From: JAGSOU01 sp049974865
GTDB taxonomy: Bacteria; Pseudomonadota; Alphaproteobacteria; Rhodobacterales; Rhodobacteraceae
Length of the DNA stretch: 40,307 nucleotides
Direction of reading: 5' to 3'
NCBI GenBank assembly: GCA_049974865.1
Contig: JBNGCX010000036.1
Span: 1-40,307, forward strand
A model generated the notes under the pieces. That model did not search any database and was not told the DNA's origin. It was given only the letters and a program-made list of their open reading frames with translations. The translations under genes and the position numbers were made by a program. Below, piece after piece: positions 1 through 7,639 of the stretch (positions are counted from its first letter, which is position 1; each line of letters begins with the position of its first letter).

Positions 1-18
1 GGGGGCCGCGCGGCCCCC
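1..18 (-). terminator. Probable intrinsic terminator stem of glyA
   Basis: A perfect 7-bp GC stem, GGGGGCC / GGCCCCC, with a GCGC loop lies 23 bases beyond the glyA stop codon. Any U-tract would fall outside the window, so only the stem is visible. Confidence 0.55.
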
Positions 19-41
19 TTCTGGATGCGTTTTTCAACGTC

Positions 42-1328
42 TTACAGGTTGGGGTAGATCGGGAAGCGGGCGCAGAGCGCGGCCACCTCGGCCTTCACCT
101 TTTCCTCGACCTCCGAGTTGCCCTCGGGGCCGTTGGCGGCCAGGCCGTCGACGACCTCGATGATCCAGTCGGCGATTTGGCGGAACTCGGCCTCGCCGAA
201 GCCCCGGGTGGTGCCGGCGGGCGACCCGAGGCGGATGCCGCTGGTCACGGTCGGCTTTTCCGGGTCAAAGGGCACGCCGTTCTTGTTGCAGGTGATATGG
301 GCGCGGCCCAGGGCCTTTTCGGTCTCGTTGCCTTTGACACCCTTGGGGCGCAGGTCGACCAGCACGACATGGGTGTCGGTGCCGTGGGTCACGGTGTCCA
401 GCCCGCCCTTGATCAGCTGGTCGCTGAGCGCTTGGGCGTTCTTGATGACGTTCTGGGCATAGGTCTTGAACTCCGGGCGCAGCGCCTCGCCGAAGGCCAC
501 GGCCTTGGCGGCGATCACGTGCATCAGCGGGCCGCCCTGGATGCCGGGGAAGATGGCCGAGTTGATCTTTTTCGCCAGCGCCTCGTCATTGGTCAGGATC
601 ATGCCACCGCGCGGGCCGCGCAGGGTCTTGTGCGTGGTGGTGGTGGCGACATGGGCATGCGGGAAGGGCGAGGGGTGTTCGCCCGCGGCCACGAGGCCCG
701 CGAAATGCGCCATGTCCACGTGCAGGTAGGCGCCGACCATGTCGGCGATCTCGCGCATCTTGGCGAAGTCGATCTGGCGCGGGATGGCCGAGCCACCGGC
801 GATGATCAGCTTGGGGTTATGCTCCTTGGCCAGGGCCTCGACCTGGTCGTAGTCGATCAGGTTGTCCTGCTTGCGCACGCCGTGTTGCACGGCGTTAAAC
901 CACTTGCCCGACTGGTTGGGCTTGGCGCCGTGGGTCAGGTGGCCGCCGGCATCGAGGCTCATCCCAAGGATGGTGTCGCCCGGTTGCAGCAGCGCGGTGA
1001 AGACGCCCTGGTTTGCCTGGCTGCCCGAGTTCGGCTGCACGTTGGCGAATTCGCAGTTGAAGAGTTGCTTGGCGCGGTCGATGGCCAGGTTCTCGGCGAT
1101 GTCGACGAACTGGCAGCCGCCATAGTAACGCCGGCCCGGGTAGCCCTCGGCGTATTTGTTGGTCATGACCGAGCCCTGCGCCTGCATCACGGCGGCGGAC
1201 ACGATGTTCTCGCTGGCGATCAGCTCGATCTCGTCGCGCTGACGGCCCAGCTCAAGTCCGATCGCCTTGGCGATCTCGGGGTCGCGGGAGGCAAGGGGTT
1301 CGGTGAAAAAGCCGGTGTCTTCGGTCAT
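42..1328 (-). CDS. glyA: Serine hydroxymethyltransferase
   Basis: This PLP enzyme interconverts serine and glycine while loading or unloading one-carbon units on tetrahydrofolate in the cytoplasm. The 428-residue product matches the usual family length of about 420-430. It carries the family signature TTTTHKTLRGPRGG around residues 230-242, in which Lys234 is the expected PLP Schiff-base lysine, and an N-terminal ELIASENIVS block at 35-44. The reading frame stays open far upstream, but the start at MTEDTGFF is favoured: AAGGAG lies 9 bases upstream, homology begins soon after, and any longer form would run antisense through nadK. The gene is divergent from nadK. Its leader contains a strong hairpin, described separately, that may regulate translation. 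Confidence 0.97.
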   Translation of the reverse strand: MTEDTGFFTEPLASRDPEIAKAIGLELGRQRDEIELIASENIVSAAVMQAQGSVMTNKYAEGYPGRRYYGGCQFVDIAENLAIDRAKQLFNCEFANVQPNSGSQANQGVFTALLQPGDTILGMSLDAGGHLTHGAKPNQSGKWFNAVQHGVRKQDNLIDYDQVEALAKEHNPKLIIAGGSAIPRQIDFAKMREIADMVGAYLHVDMAHFAGLVAAGEHPSPFPHAHVATTTTHKTLRGPRGGMILTNDEALAKKINSAIFPGIQGGPLMHVIAAKAVAFGEALRPEFKTYAQNVIKNAQALSDQLIKGGLDTVTHGTDTHVVLVDLRPKGVKGNETEKALGRAHITCNKNGVPFDPEKPTVTSGIRLGSPAGTTRGFGEAEFRQIADWIIEVVDGLAANGPEGNSEVEEKVKAEVAALCARFPIYPNL

Positions 1329-1364
1329 GGATGTCGTCTCCTTAGGCGGCACGGGGCCGGATGG

Positions 1365-1402
1365 CGGGCTTTTATCGGAACCTGGAGCGATGAAAAAGCC
1401 CG
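1365..1402 (-). promoter_or_regulatory. Long hairpin in the glyA leader, possible cis-regulatory RNA
   Basis: The arms CGGGCTTTTATCG (1365-1377) and CGAT-GA-AAAAGCCCG (1388-1402) pair over 13 bp with a two-base bulge and a 10-base loop. Read as glyA leader RNA, the loop holds CUCC, complementary to the GGAG of the glyA Shine-Dalgarno at 1338-1341, so an H-type pseudoknot masking the ribosome site is possible. There is no U-tract after the stem, which argues against a simple terminator. I do not recognise a known riboswitch class. The stem also lies in the upstream region of nadK. Confidence 0.45.
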
Positions 1403-1502
1403 GAATACGACGCAGGTCCCCGCGGGCGCGGCATAACGGCCCCCTTGTGTTTCGTTTCCGCCCGCGCGATGACTTTCGGAAACACCGGAAAAGGGACGCG
1501 CG

Positions 1503-2270
1503 ATGAACGACAAGGTCAGGATTGCCTTTCTCGCCAGCGAGACCGAGATCGCGCAGGAGGCCTGCCGTCATCTCGCCGCGCTGCACGGCAATGCCCAGCC
1601 CGCGGAAGCGGATGTCATCGTCGCGCTGGGCGGCGACGGGTTCATGCTGCACACACTTCACGACACCCAGCATCTCGACGTTCCCGTCTACGGCATGAAT
1701 TGCGGCACCGTCGGTTTCCTGATGAACGAGTATCATGAGTCGGGCCTGCTGGAGCGGCTGGCCGCGGCCGAGGAGGAGGTGATCCACCCGCTGCGCATGC
1801 GCGCCGTGGGCACCGACGGCAAGGTGCACGAGGCGCTGGCGATCAACGAGGTCTCGCTGCTGCGGGCCGGGCCGCAGGCGGCGAAGCTCCGGATCTCGAT
1901 CGACGACAAAGTGCGGCTGGACGAGCTGGTGTGCGACGGGGCGCTGCTGTCGACCCCGGCGGGCTCGACCGCCTACAACTATTCGGCGCACGGACCGATC
2001 ATCCCCATCGGAGCGGACGTGTTGACGCTGACGGCCATCGCGCCGTTCCGGCCGCGGCGCTGGCGCGGGGCGCTCTTGCCCAGTCACGCCAAGGTGCGTT
2101 TCGACGTGCTGCAGCCCAAGAAGCGCCCGGTCATGGCCGATGCCGACAGCCGCACCGCGGGCCGCGTGGTCTCGGTCGAGATCACCTCCGACCCCAACGT
2201 CTCGCACCGCATCCTCTTCGACCCCGGCCACGGCCTGGAGGAGCGGCTGATCCGCGAGCAGTTCGTCTAG
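1503..2270 (+). CDS. nadK: NAD kinase
   Basis: NAD kinase phosphorylates NAD to NADP with ATP (or polyphosphate) and sets the cytoplasmic NADP pool. The 255-residue protein has the diagnostic GGDG motif at residues 43-46 (ALGGDGFMLHTL), the NE motif at AINEVSLLRAG, and the TPAGSTAYNYSAHGPI block of the nucleotide-binding domain. It is on the short side for the family but equal to alphaproteobacterial homologues as I remember them. The ATG start is close to the divergent glyA leader. A stem-loop follows the stop codon. NADPH supply fits the neighbouring folate enzyme and malic enzyme, but no operon link is visible. Confidence 0.96.
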   Translation: MNDKVRIAFLASETEIAQEACRHLAALHGNAQPAEADVIVALGGDGFMLHTLHDTQHLDVPVYGMNCGTVGFLMNEYHESGLLERLAAAEEEVIHPLRMRAVGTDGKVHEALAINEVSLLRAGPQAAKLRISIDDKVRLDELVCDGALLSTPAGSTAYNYSAHGPIIPIGADVLTLTAIAPFRPRRWRGALLPSHAKVRFDVLQPKKRPVMADADSRTAGRVVSVEITSDPNVSHRILFDPGHGLEERLIREQFV

Positions 2271-2284
2271 GGGCGGGAAGGATC

Positions 2285-2304
2285 AGGGGCCGTTCTGGCC
2301 CCTT
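2285..2304 (+). terminator. Probable terminator of nadK
   Basis: The stem AGGGGCC / GGCCCCT with loop GTTCT begins 15 bases after the nadK stop codon. Only two T residues follow, so this is a moderate candidate. It may also serve the opposite strand, where the response-regulator gene ends at 2422. Confidence 0.5.
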
Positions 2305-2421
2305 GGCGATATCGGACCGGCAGGACGAGGGCGGCGCCCGACCCGGTCGCCCGGGCCAGGGAGAGGTGCCGCGGGCTGACCTATCCGCATCTCGGACGCG
2401 CGAGGCACCGCGATGCCGGTC

Positions 2422-3789
2422 CTAATCCCGCTTCCACGCCTCGCGCTTGCGGTAGAGCGTGGAGGGCGAGACATCCAGCACCCGCGCCGCCTTGGGCACC
2501 GAGCCGTCGTGGCGTGCAATGGTCTCCTCGATCACCAGCCGCTCGATCTCGGCCAGGGTCTTGCCGATCAGCCCGTCGAGCCCGTCCGGCGGGCCGGGCT
2601 GCTCGTCGGCAATGTTCGGCGCGGCGGGGGCGGCAGCGGCCTGCGGCTGGAACTCCCGCGGCAGCATCTCGCGCGTGACCAGCGGCCCATCGTTGAGCAC
2701 CACCGCATGGCGCAGCACGTTCAGCAACTGGCGCACATTGCCCGGCCAGTCATAGGCGCGGAACAGCGCCTTCACGTCGCCCGAAAGCCCGGAAAAGGCG
2801 CGGTCCTCTTCGCCGGCGAAGCGGCTCAGCGCGTTCTCGGCGATCTCGATCACGTCCTCGCCGCGCTCGCGCAGCGGCGGCAGGTGGATCGGCACGACGT
2901 GCAGACGGTAATAGAGATCCTCGCGGAACCGGCCCCGGCGGACCTCCTCCAGCGGGTCGCGGTTGGTGGCGCAGACGATGCGCACATTCACCTTGCGCGG
3001 CTGCGGCGCGCCCACCGGCTGGATGGTCGAGGTCTGCAGGAAACGCAGCAGCTTGGTCTGCAGGTTGAGATCCATCTCGCAGATCTCGTCAAGGAACAGC
3101 GTGCCGCCGTCAGCCACCGCCGCCGCGCCCGGCTTGTCGGCGATGGCGCCGGTGAAGGATCCCTTGAGATGGCCGAACACCTCGGATTCCAGCAGGTCCG
3201 AGGGGATCGCGCCGCAATTGAGCGGCACGAAGGGGCCGCCGGCGCGCGGCGAGGCGGCATGGATGGCCTGGGCGCACAGCTCCTTGCCGGTGCCGCTTTC
3301 GCCCGAGATGAAGACCGAGGCCATGGAGCGGCCGACCGAATGGATCCGGTCATAGACCTGCGCCATCGCCGGAGAGCCGCCGATGAAGCCGGCCAGCGGC
3401 CCGGTCGGCGCGGTGCGCTCCTGCCGGGTGCTGTCGGCGAGCGCCGTTTCGACCGCGTGCAGCAGGCGCTGCTCGTTGAAGGGCTTGAGGAGGAATTCAT
3501 AGGCCCCGCCGCGCATGGCCTCGACCGCGCGGTTGATCGACCCGTTCGCGGTGATCACGATCACATGCGCCTCGGGGGCGATCTCCAGCAGGTCGCGCAT
3601 CAGCTCCAGCCCGCTGCGGTCGGGCAGGACCAGGTCGAGCAGCACCACCTGGGGGCGCACCGCCTGGAACCGCGCCAGGCCGTCGGCCGCGGTGCCGGCC
3701 GAGACCACCTCGTGCCCGGCGCCGCGCAGCACGGATTCGTAGACAAGCTGCAGCGACGGCGTGTCTTCGATTAGCAGGACCGGTGTCAT
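2422..3789 (-). CDS. NtrC-family sigma-54-dependent response regulator
   Basis: This is a 455-residue three-domain transcription activator. The receiver covers roughly 1-115, with Asp52 in VVLLDLVLPD as the phosphoacceptor and Lys102 in LLKPF. The AAA+ domain (about 130-370) has Walker A GESGTGKE at 163-170, Walker B GTLFLDE at 229-235 and the WPGNVRQL block. A Fis-type helix-turn-helix occupies the last 50 residues. The sigma-54 contact loop reads GSFTGA (210-215) instead of the usual GAFTGA. The start is set by an ATGA overlap with the upstream histidine kinase, so the pair is co-translated and almost certainly forms one phosphorelay. The arrangement recalls LuxO or Caulobacter TacA systems, but the target genes cannot be read from the sequence. 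An in-frame extension up to 4554 is read-through of the kinase region. Confidence 0.93.
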   Translation of the reverse strand: MTPVLLIEDTPSLQLVYESVLRGAGHEVVSAGTAADGLARFQAVRPQVVLLDLVLPDRSGLELMRDLLEIAPEAHVIVITANGSINRAVEAMRGGAYEFLLKPFNEQRLLHAVETALADSTRQERTAPTGPLAGFIGGSPAMAQVYDRIHSVGRSMASVFISGESGTGKELCAQAIHAASPRAGGPFVPLNCGAIPSDLLESEVFGHLKGSFTGAIADKPGAAAVADGGTLFLDEICEMDLNLQTKLLRFLQTSTIQPVGAPQPRKVNVRIVCATNRDPLEEVRRGRFREDLYYRLHVVPIHLPPLRERGEDVIEIAENALSRFAGEEDRAFSGLSGDVKALFRAYDWPGNVRQLLNVLRHAVVLNDGPLVTREMLPREFQPQAAAAPAAPNIADEQPGPPDGLDGLIGKTLAEIERLVIEETIARHDGSVPKAARVLDVSPSTLYRKREAWKRD

Positions 3790-5321
3790 GTCTGCACCTC
3801 CCCGAAGCGGTTTTGATACTCGGCCTCCAGGGTCGCCACGATCTGGCTCAGCCGTTCCAGCACCCGTGGCCCGATCGAGCGGGCCACCGCCATGTCCCCG
3901 GCATGGGCGGCCGCGTTGATCTCGCCCGCGCGGTTCTGCAGGCAGTCGGCCCCGATGGCGCCGGCCAGCGAGATCAGCACATGGGTCTGGGCCCGGATCG
4001 CGGAAACGTCGCTGTCCTCCAGCCCGCGGACCAGGCCCTCCCGCACGACCGCGAAATCCTGGCGCAGCCGCCGGAGCAGCTCTTGCGCGCCATCGGCGCC
4101 GGCCAGCGCAAGCAGGCGGTCGAGATGCAGCGTGTTGAGCGGCGGTTCGCGCAGCGGCGCCGCACCGGAAACGCCGGCCGGGAGCACGCGTTTGCGCAGC
4201 ACGCCCGAGATCGCCTGGCCAAAGGACTCCAGGCTCATGATCGGCTTGGCGAGGATGCCGTCGGCCCCGGCCTCGTAGATCTCGGCGCGGTTGGCGCTCA
4301 GCCCATAGGCGGTGACGGCCAGCACAGGCAGCGTGGCGGTTTCGCCCCCGCCGCCGCGCAGGGTGCGGGTCAGGTCCAGCCCCGAGAGGCGCGGCATCTC
4401 GATATCGATCAGGGCGAGGCTGTAATGGTTGGCCTCCAGCAGCTCCAGCGCGGCCAGCCCGTCCGGAGCAATGTCGCATTCCGCGCCCAGGGTCTCCAGC
4501 ATCTGCCGCATCAGCAGTTGGTTGGTCTCGTTGTCCTCGGCCACCAACACGCATTTGCCGCTCAGGTCGGGCAGGTCCTGCGCCATGCGGCTGTCGACAC
4601 CGGGCGCCCAGGCGGGGCGGGGCAGGCGGAGGCAGAACCGCGCACCACCCCCGGGGCGGTTGCGCACCTCGATCTGGCCGCCGATCTGCTCGGCCAGGTC
4701 ATGCACGATATGCAGCCCCAGCCCGCTGCCGGGGGTGACGTTGTCGGGGGCGCGGCCGTGGCGCTCGAACAGGCGCGCCAGTGCCGCCTCGGAAAAGCCC
4801 GGGCCGTCATCCTCGACGCAGAATGCCAGGGTCTCCTGCGCCTCCAGCGTCACCTCAAGGCGGACCTCGCCGCGGCCGGCATATTTGACCGCGTTGCCGA
4901 TCACGTTGGCCAGGATGCGCTCCAGCGCGCCGGGGTCGATGCCGATCACCGGCGGCAGGTCGGCGCCCCGGACCAGCCGGAAACGCAGTCCCCGTTCGCG
5001 GGCATGGGCGGCCCAGCGGGCCTCCACCGCCTCGAGCAGGGGCGCCACGCGCAGCCCGGCGCCGCCATCCGGCGCCGGACCGGCCTCGCCGGTGATGAGG
5101 GCCAGCACTTCGTCGGAGAGCCGCGCGAGCTGTTCGGCGGCGCTGTGCACACGGACGAGTTGCTCGGAGGAGCCGGCATCGAGCGGCGACAGGTCGGCCA
5201 GCGACAGCCCGCCGAGGATGTCGGAAACCGCGTTGCGGATGTCATGGCCCAGGAGCGCGGCGCGCTCGCGCAGGGCGTCGTCGTCCCCCGCGCTCCGCAG
5301 CGCCTTCGGCGCCCTATCCAT
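3786..5321 (-). CDS. Soluble hybrid histidine kinase with receiver and HPt domains
   Basis: A 511-residue kinase with no visible signal peptide, membrane segment or PAS/GAF sensor. The H-box lies almost at the N-terminus, with His26 in LLGHDIRNAVSD. The ATPase core follows: N-box NVIGNAVKYA (139-148), G1 DDGPGF (171-176) and G2 GSGLGL (198-203). A receiver domain (about 256-375) has Asp306 in LALIDIEMP and Lys359. The C-terminal HPt-like segment has His447 in THVLISLAGAIGA, where the usual Lys of HxLKG is replaced. The protein therefore carries a full His-Asp-His relay whose output is very likely the NtrC-type regulator coupled to it by ATGA. Since no input domain is seen, the signal probably reaches it through a partner protein; that is inference. 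Confidence 0.92.
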   Translation of the reverse strand: MDRAPKALRSAGDDDALRERAALLGHDIRNAVSDILGGLSLADLSPLDAGSSEQLVRVHSAAEQLARLSDEVLALITGEAGPAPDGGAGLRVAPLLEAVEARWAAHARERGLRFRLVRGADLPPVIGIDPGALERILANVIGNAVKYAGRGEVRLEVTLEAQETLAFCVEDDGPGFSEAALARLFERHGRAPDNVTPGSGLGLHIVHDLAEQIGGQIEVRNRPGGGARFCLRLPRPAWAPGVDSRMAQDLPDLSGKCVLVAEDNETNQLLMRQMLETLGAECDIAPDGLAALELLEANHYSLALIDIEMPRLSGLDLTRTLRGGGGETATLPVLAVTAYGLSANRAEIYEAGADGILAKPIMSLESFGQAISGVLRKRVLPAGVSGAAPLREPPLNTLHLDRLLALAGADGAQELLRRLRQDFAVVREGLVRGLEDSDVSAIRAQTHVLISLAGAIGADCLQNRAGEINAAAHAGDMAVARSIGPRVLERLSQIVATLEAEYQNRFGEVQT

Positions 5322-5418
5322 GTTGCCGTGCCCCGCTCGTGAATGAGCAGCACTGCCAGGGGCTGTATGCTCGTTTGGGTTGCATTACCCAAGTCTTAAC
5401 GCATGGCGCGGCGCCGCA

Positions 5419-5444
5419 CCAACCTGTACTTCGGGACAGGTTGG
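5419..5444 (-). terminator. Hairpin with UUCG loop downstream of prpE
   Basis: The perfect 9-bp arms CCAACCTGT and ACAGGTTGG close on a C(TTCG)G tetraloop across one A/G mismatch. It starts 21 bases after the prpE stop codon. No T-run follows on the minus strand, so it may stabilise the 3' end or attenuate rather than terminate by itself. It also lies about 100 bases upstream of the histidine kinase start. Confidence 0.5.
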
Positions 5445-5465
5445 CGCAGTGCTGTCGCGCCCGGG

Positions 5466-7361
5466 TCATCCTTTCTTCGGATAGCCGAGGGTTTTCAGCG
5501 CCTCGGCGATCTCGTCCAGGATCGCGGGATCGTCGATCGTGGCGGGCATCTTGAACTCTTCGCCATCCGCGATCTTGACCATGGTGCCGCGCAGGATCTT
5601 GCCCGAGCGCGTCTTGGGCAGGCGGTCCACCACGCAGGCCAGCTTGAATGCCGCCACCGGGCCGATCTGGTCGCGCACCATCTGCACGCATTCCCTGACC
5701 ACGTCTTCATGCGGCCGGTTGGTGCCCGCGTTGAGGCAGAGGAACCCCAGCGGCAGCTGGCCCTTCAGGTCGTCGCTGATCCCGATTACCGCGCATTCGG
5801 CGACGTCCGGGTGGGCGGCCAGCACCTCTTCCATCGCGCCCGTGGAGAGGCGGTGGCCCGCGACGTTGATGACGTCATCGGTGCGCGCCATGATGTAGAG
5901 ATAGCCGTCCTCGTCCTTGTAGCCGGCATCGCCGGTCTCGTAGTAGCTGGGGAAATGCTCCAGGTAGGATTTGCGGAACCGTTCCTCGGCATTCCACAGC
6001 GTGGGCAGCGTGCCCGGGGGCAGCGGCAGCTTCACCGCGATCGCGCCCAACTCACCGTCCTTCACCTCGTGCCCGCCCTCGTCGAGGATGCGCACGTCGT
6101 AACCCGGCATCGGCACCGAGGGGCTGCCCAGTTTCACCGGCAGTTCCTCGATCCCCAGGGGGTTGGAGGCGATGGCCCAGCCGGTCTCGGTCTGCCACCA
6201 GTGGTCGATCACCGGCACGCCCAGCTGGTCCTGCGCCCAGGTGATGGTGTCGGGGTCGGCGCGCTCGCCGGCCAGGAACACGGCGTTGAGGTCCGACATG
6301 TCGTATTTCTCGATGAACGCGCCCTTGGGGTCCTCGCGTTTCACGGCGCGGAAGGCGGTGGGCGCGGTGAAGAAGCTTTTCACCTTGTGTTCCGAGATCA
6401 CCCGCCAGAAGGTGCCGGCATCCGGCGTGCCCACCGGCTTGCCCTCGAAGACGATGGTGGTGTTGCCGTGGATCAGCGGGGCGTAGGTGATGTAGCTGTG
6501 GCCCACCACCCAGCCCACGTCCGAGGCCGCCCAGAATACGTCGCCCGGGTCGACGTTGTAGATGTTCTTCATCGACCAGTTCAGCGCCACCAGGTGGCCC
6601 GCGGTGGGGCGCACCACGCCCTTGGGCTGGCCGGTCGTGCCCGAGGTGTAGAGGATATAGGCAGGGTGGTTGCCCTCGACGGGCACGCATTCGGCAGGCT
6701 GCACGCCGTATTGGAAGCCGTGCCAGTTGTAGTCGCGGCCCTCTTCCAGATGCGCGACCTCGTTCTCGCGCTGGAAGATCACGCAGAAATCGGGCTGGTG
6801 CTGCGACTGCTCCAGCGCGCCGTCGAGCAGCGGCTTGTAATGCACGATTCGGCCCGGCTCGATCCCGCAGGACGCGGCGATGATGCATTTCGGCTTGGCG
6901 TCATCGACGCGCACGGCCAGTTCATGCGCGGCAAAGCCGCCGAAGACCACGGAATGCACCGCGCCCAGCCGCGCGCAGGCCAGCATCGCCTCCAGCGCCT
7001 CGGGGATCATCGGCATGTAGATGATGACCCGGTCGCCCTTTTCCACGCCCTTGGCGCGCAGCGCGCCGGCCAGCATGGCCACGCGGTTGCGCAACTCGAC
7101 ATAGCTGATCCATTTCTTGGAATGGGTGACGGGGCTGTCGTGGATGATGGCCACTTGGTCGCCCCGGCCGGCCTCGACATGGCGATCGACGGCGTTCCAG
7201 CAGGCGTTGACCTTGCCGTCCACGAACCACTCGTAAAGAGGGGCGTTGTCGTCGAACAGCGCCTTGGACGGCTTTTCCACCCAGTCGATCGCCTGGGCGG
7301 CCTCCATCCAGAATCCCTCGGGGTCGGCTTTCCAGCTGTCGTAGACCTCTTTGTATGCCAT
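5466..7361 (-). CDS. prpE: Propionyl-CoA synthetase (acetyl-CoA synthetase family)
   Basis: This enzyme activates propionate (and probably acetate) to the CoA thioester through an acyl-adenylate. The 631-residue length fits PrpE, which is shorter than the usual Acs of about 650. Visible motifs are the P-loop-like YILYTSGTTGQPKGVVR, the WWQTETGW adenylation motif, YYETGDAGYKDEDGY, and KTRSGKILRG with Lys588, the residue expected to be acetylated or acylated in this family. The start has a strong AGGAGGAGG ribosome site. The 278-base upstream gap holds several TTTGCAAA octamers, the motif tied to ScfR-type propionyl-CoA regulators such as PccR. Acs is the main alternative, and the length plus these octamers favour PrpE. 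Confidence 0.88.
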   Translation of the reverse strand: MAYKEVYDSWKADPEGFWMEAAQAIDWVEKPSKALFDDNAPLYEWFVDGKVNACWNAVDRHVEAGRGDQVAIIHDSPVTHSKKWISYVELRNRVAMLAGALRAKGVEKGDRVIIYMPMIPEALEAMLACARLGAVHSVVFGGFAAHELAVRVDDAKPKCIIAASCGIEPGRIVHYKPLLDGALEQSQHQPDFCVIFQRENEVAHLEEGRDYNWHGFQYGVQPAECVPVEGNHPAYILYTSGTTGQPKGVVRPTAGHLVALNWSMKNIYNVDPGDVFWAASDVGWVVGHSYITYAPLIHGNTTIVFEGKPVGTPDAGTFWRVISEHKVKSFFTAPTAFRAVKREDPKGAFIEKYDMSDLNAVFLAGERADPDTITWAQDQLGVPVIDHWWQTETGWAIASNPLGIEELPVKLGSPSVPMPGYDVRILDEGGHEVKDGELGAIAVKLPLPPGTLPTLWNAEERFRKSYLEHFPSYYETGDAGYKDEDGYLYIMARTDDVINVAGHRLSTGAMEEVLAAHPDVAECAVIGISDDLKGQLPLGFLCLNAGTNRPHEDVVRECVQMVRDQIGPVAAFKLACVVDRLPKTRSGKILRGTMVKIADGEEFKMPATIDDPAILDEIAEALKTLGYPKKG

Positions 7362-7455
7362 TGCATCCTCCTCCTGGGTGTCGAAAGTTTGTTACGGATC
7401 GGATGCCCCTCCGGCAAGAGTGTTACCGGGAACGGTGGCGGATAACCGCGAAAAA

Positions 7456-7544
7456 TTTGCAGTTATCGGGCTTTGGGTATTGCAAATTTTTGCAAACCCA
7501 AATCGCGTGCGAAGATTGCATAGATAATTTCGGGGGTTTGCAAA
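7456..7544 (-). promoter_or_regulatory. Cluster of TTTGCAAA octamers upstream of prpE (candidate ScfR/PccR operator)
   Basis: Perfect TTTGCAAA copies lie at 7489-7496 and 7537-7544. A one-mismatch copy, ATTGCAAA, at 7479-7486 is spaced one helical turn (10 bp centre to centre) from the first perfect copy. A partial TTTGCAG is at 7456-7462. The same palindromic octamer is known from the ScfR family (RamB; PccR of Rhodobacter sphaeroides), which respond to short-chain acyl-CoA. The regulator gene is not in this window. Confidence 0.6.
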
Positions 7545-7639
7545 TTAGCGCCCTGCGGCGCATGGGCAGGCGGGCCGATCCGGTGCGTGGAGGATGGCGT
7601 CTTGGCGGGGAGGATTCGGGCGCGGCGGCGGCGCCGGGA

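Noticed and set aside
1329..1502. A known riboswitch (SAM-II, SAM/SAH, THF or glycine class) in the glyA leader
   Set aside because: I could not match the conserved core of any of these classes; only an unclassified hairpin is reported.
42..2231. A single 729-residue minus-strand frame covering glyA and running antisense through nadK
   Set aside because: Only the part from the ATG at 1328 matches serine hydroxymethyltransferase and has a ribosome site. The extension is low-complexity and antisense to a well-supported gene.
2422..4554. A 710-residue frame extending the response regulator upstream
   Set aside because: The extension reads the kinase gene out of frame. The receiver begins at the ATG at 3789, which overlaps the kinase stop.
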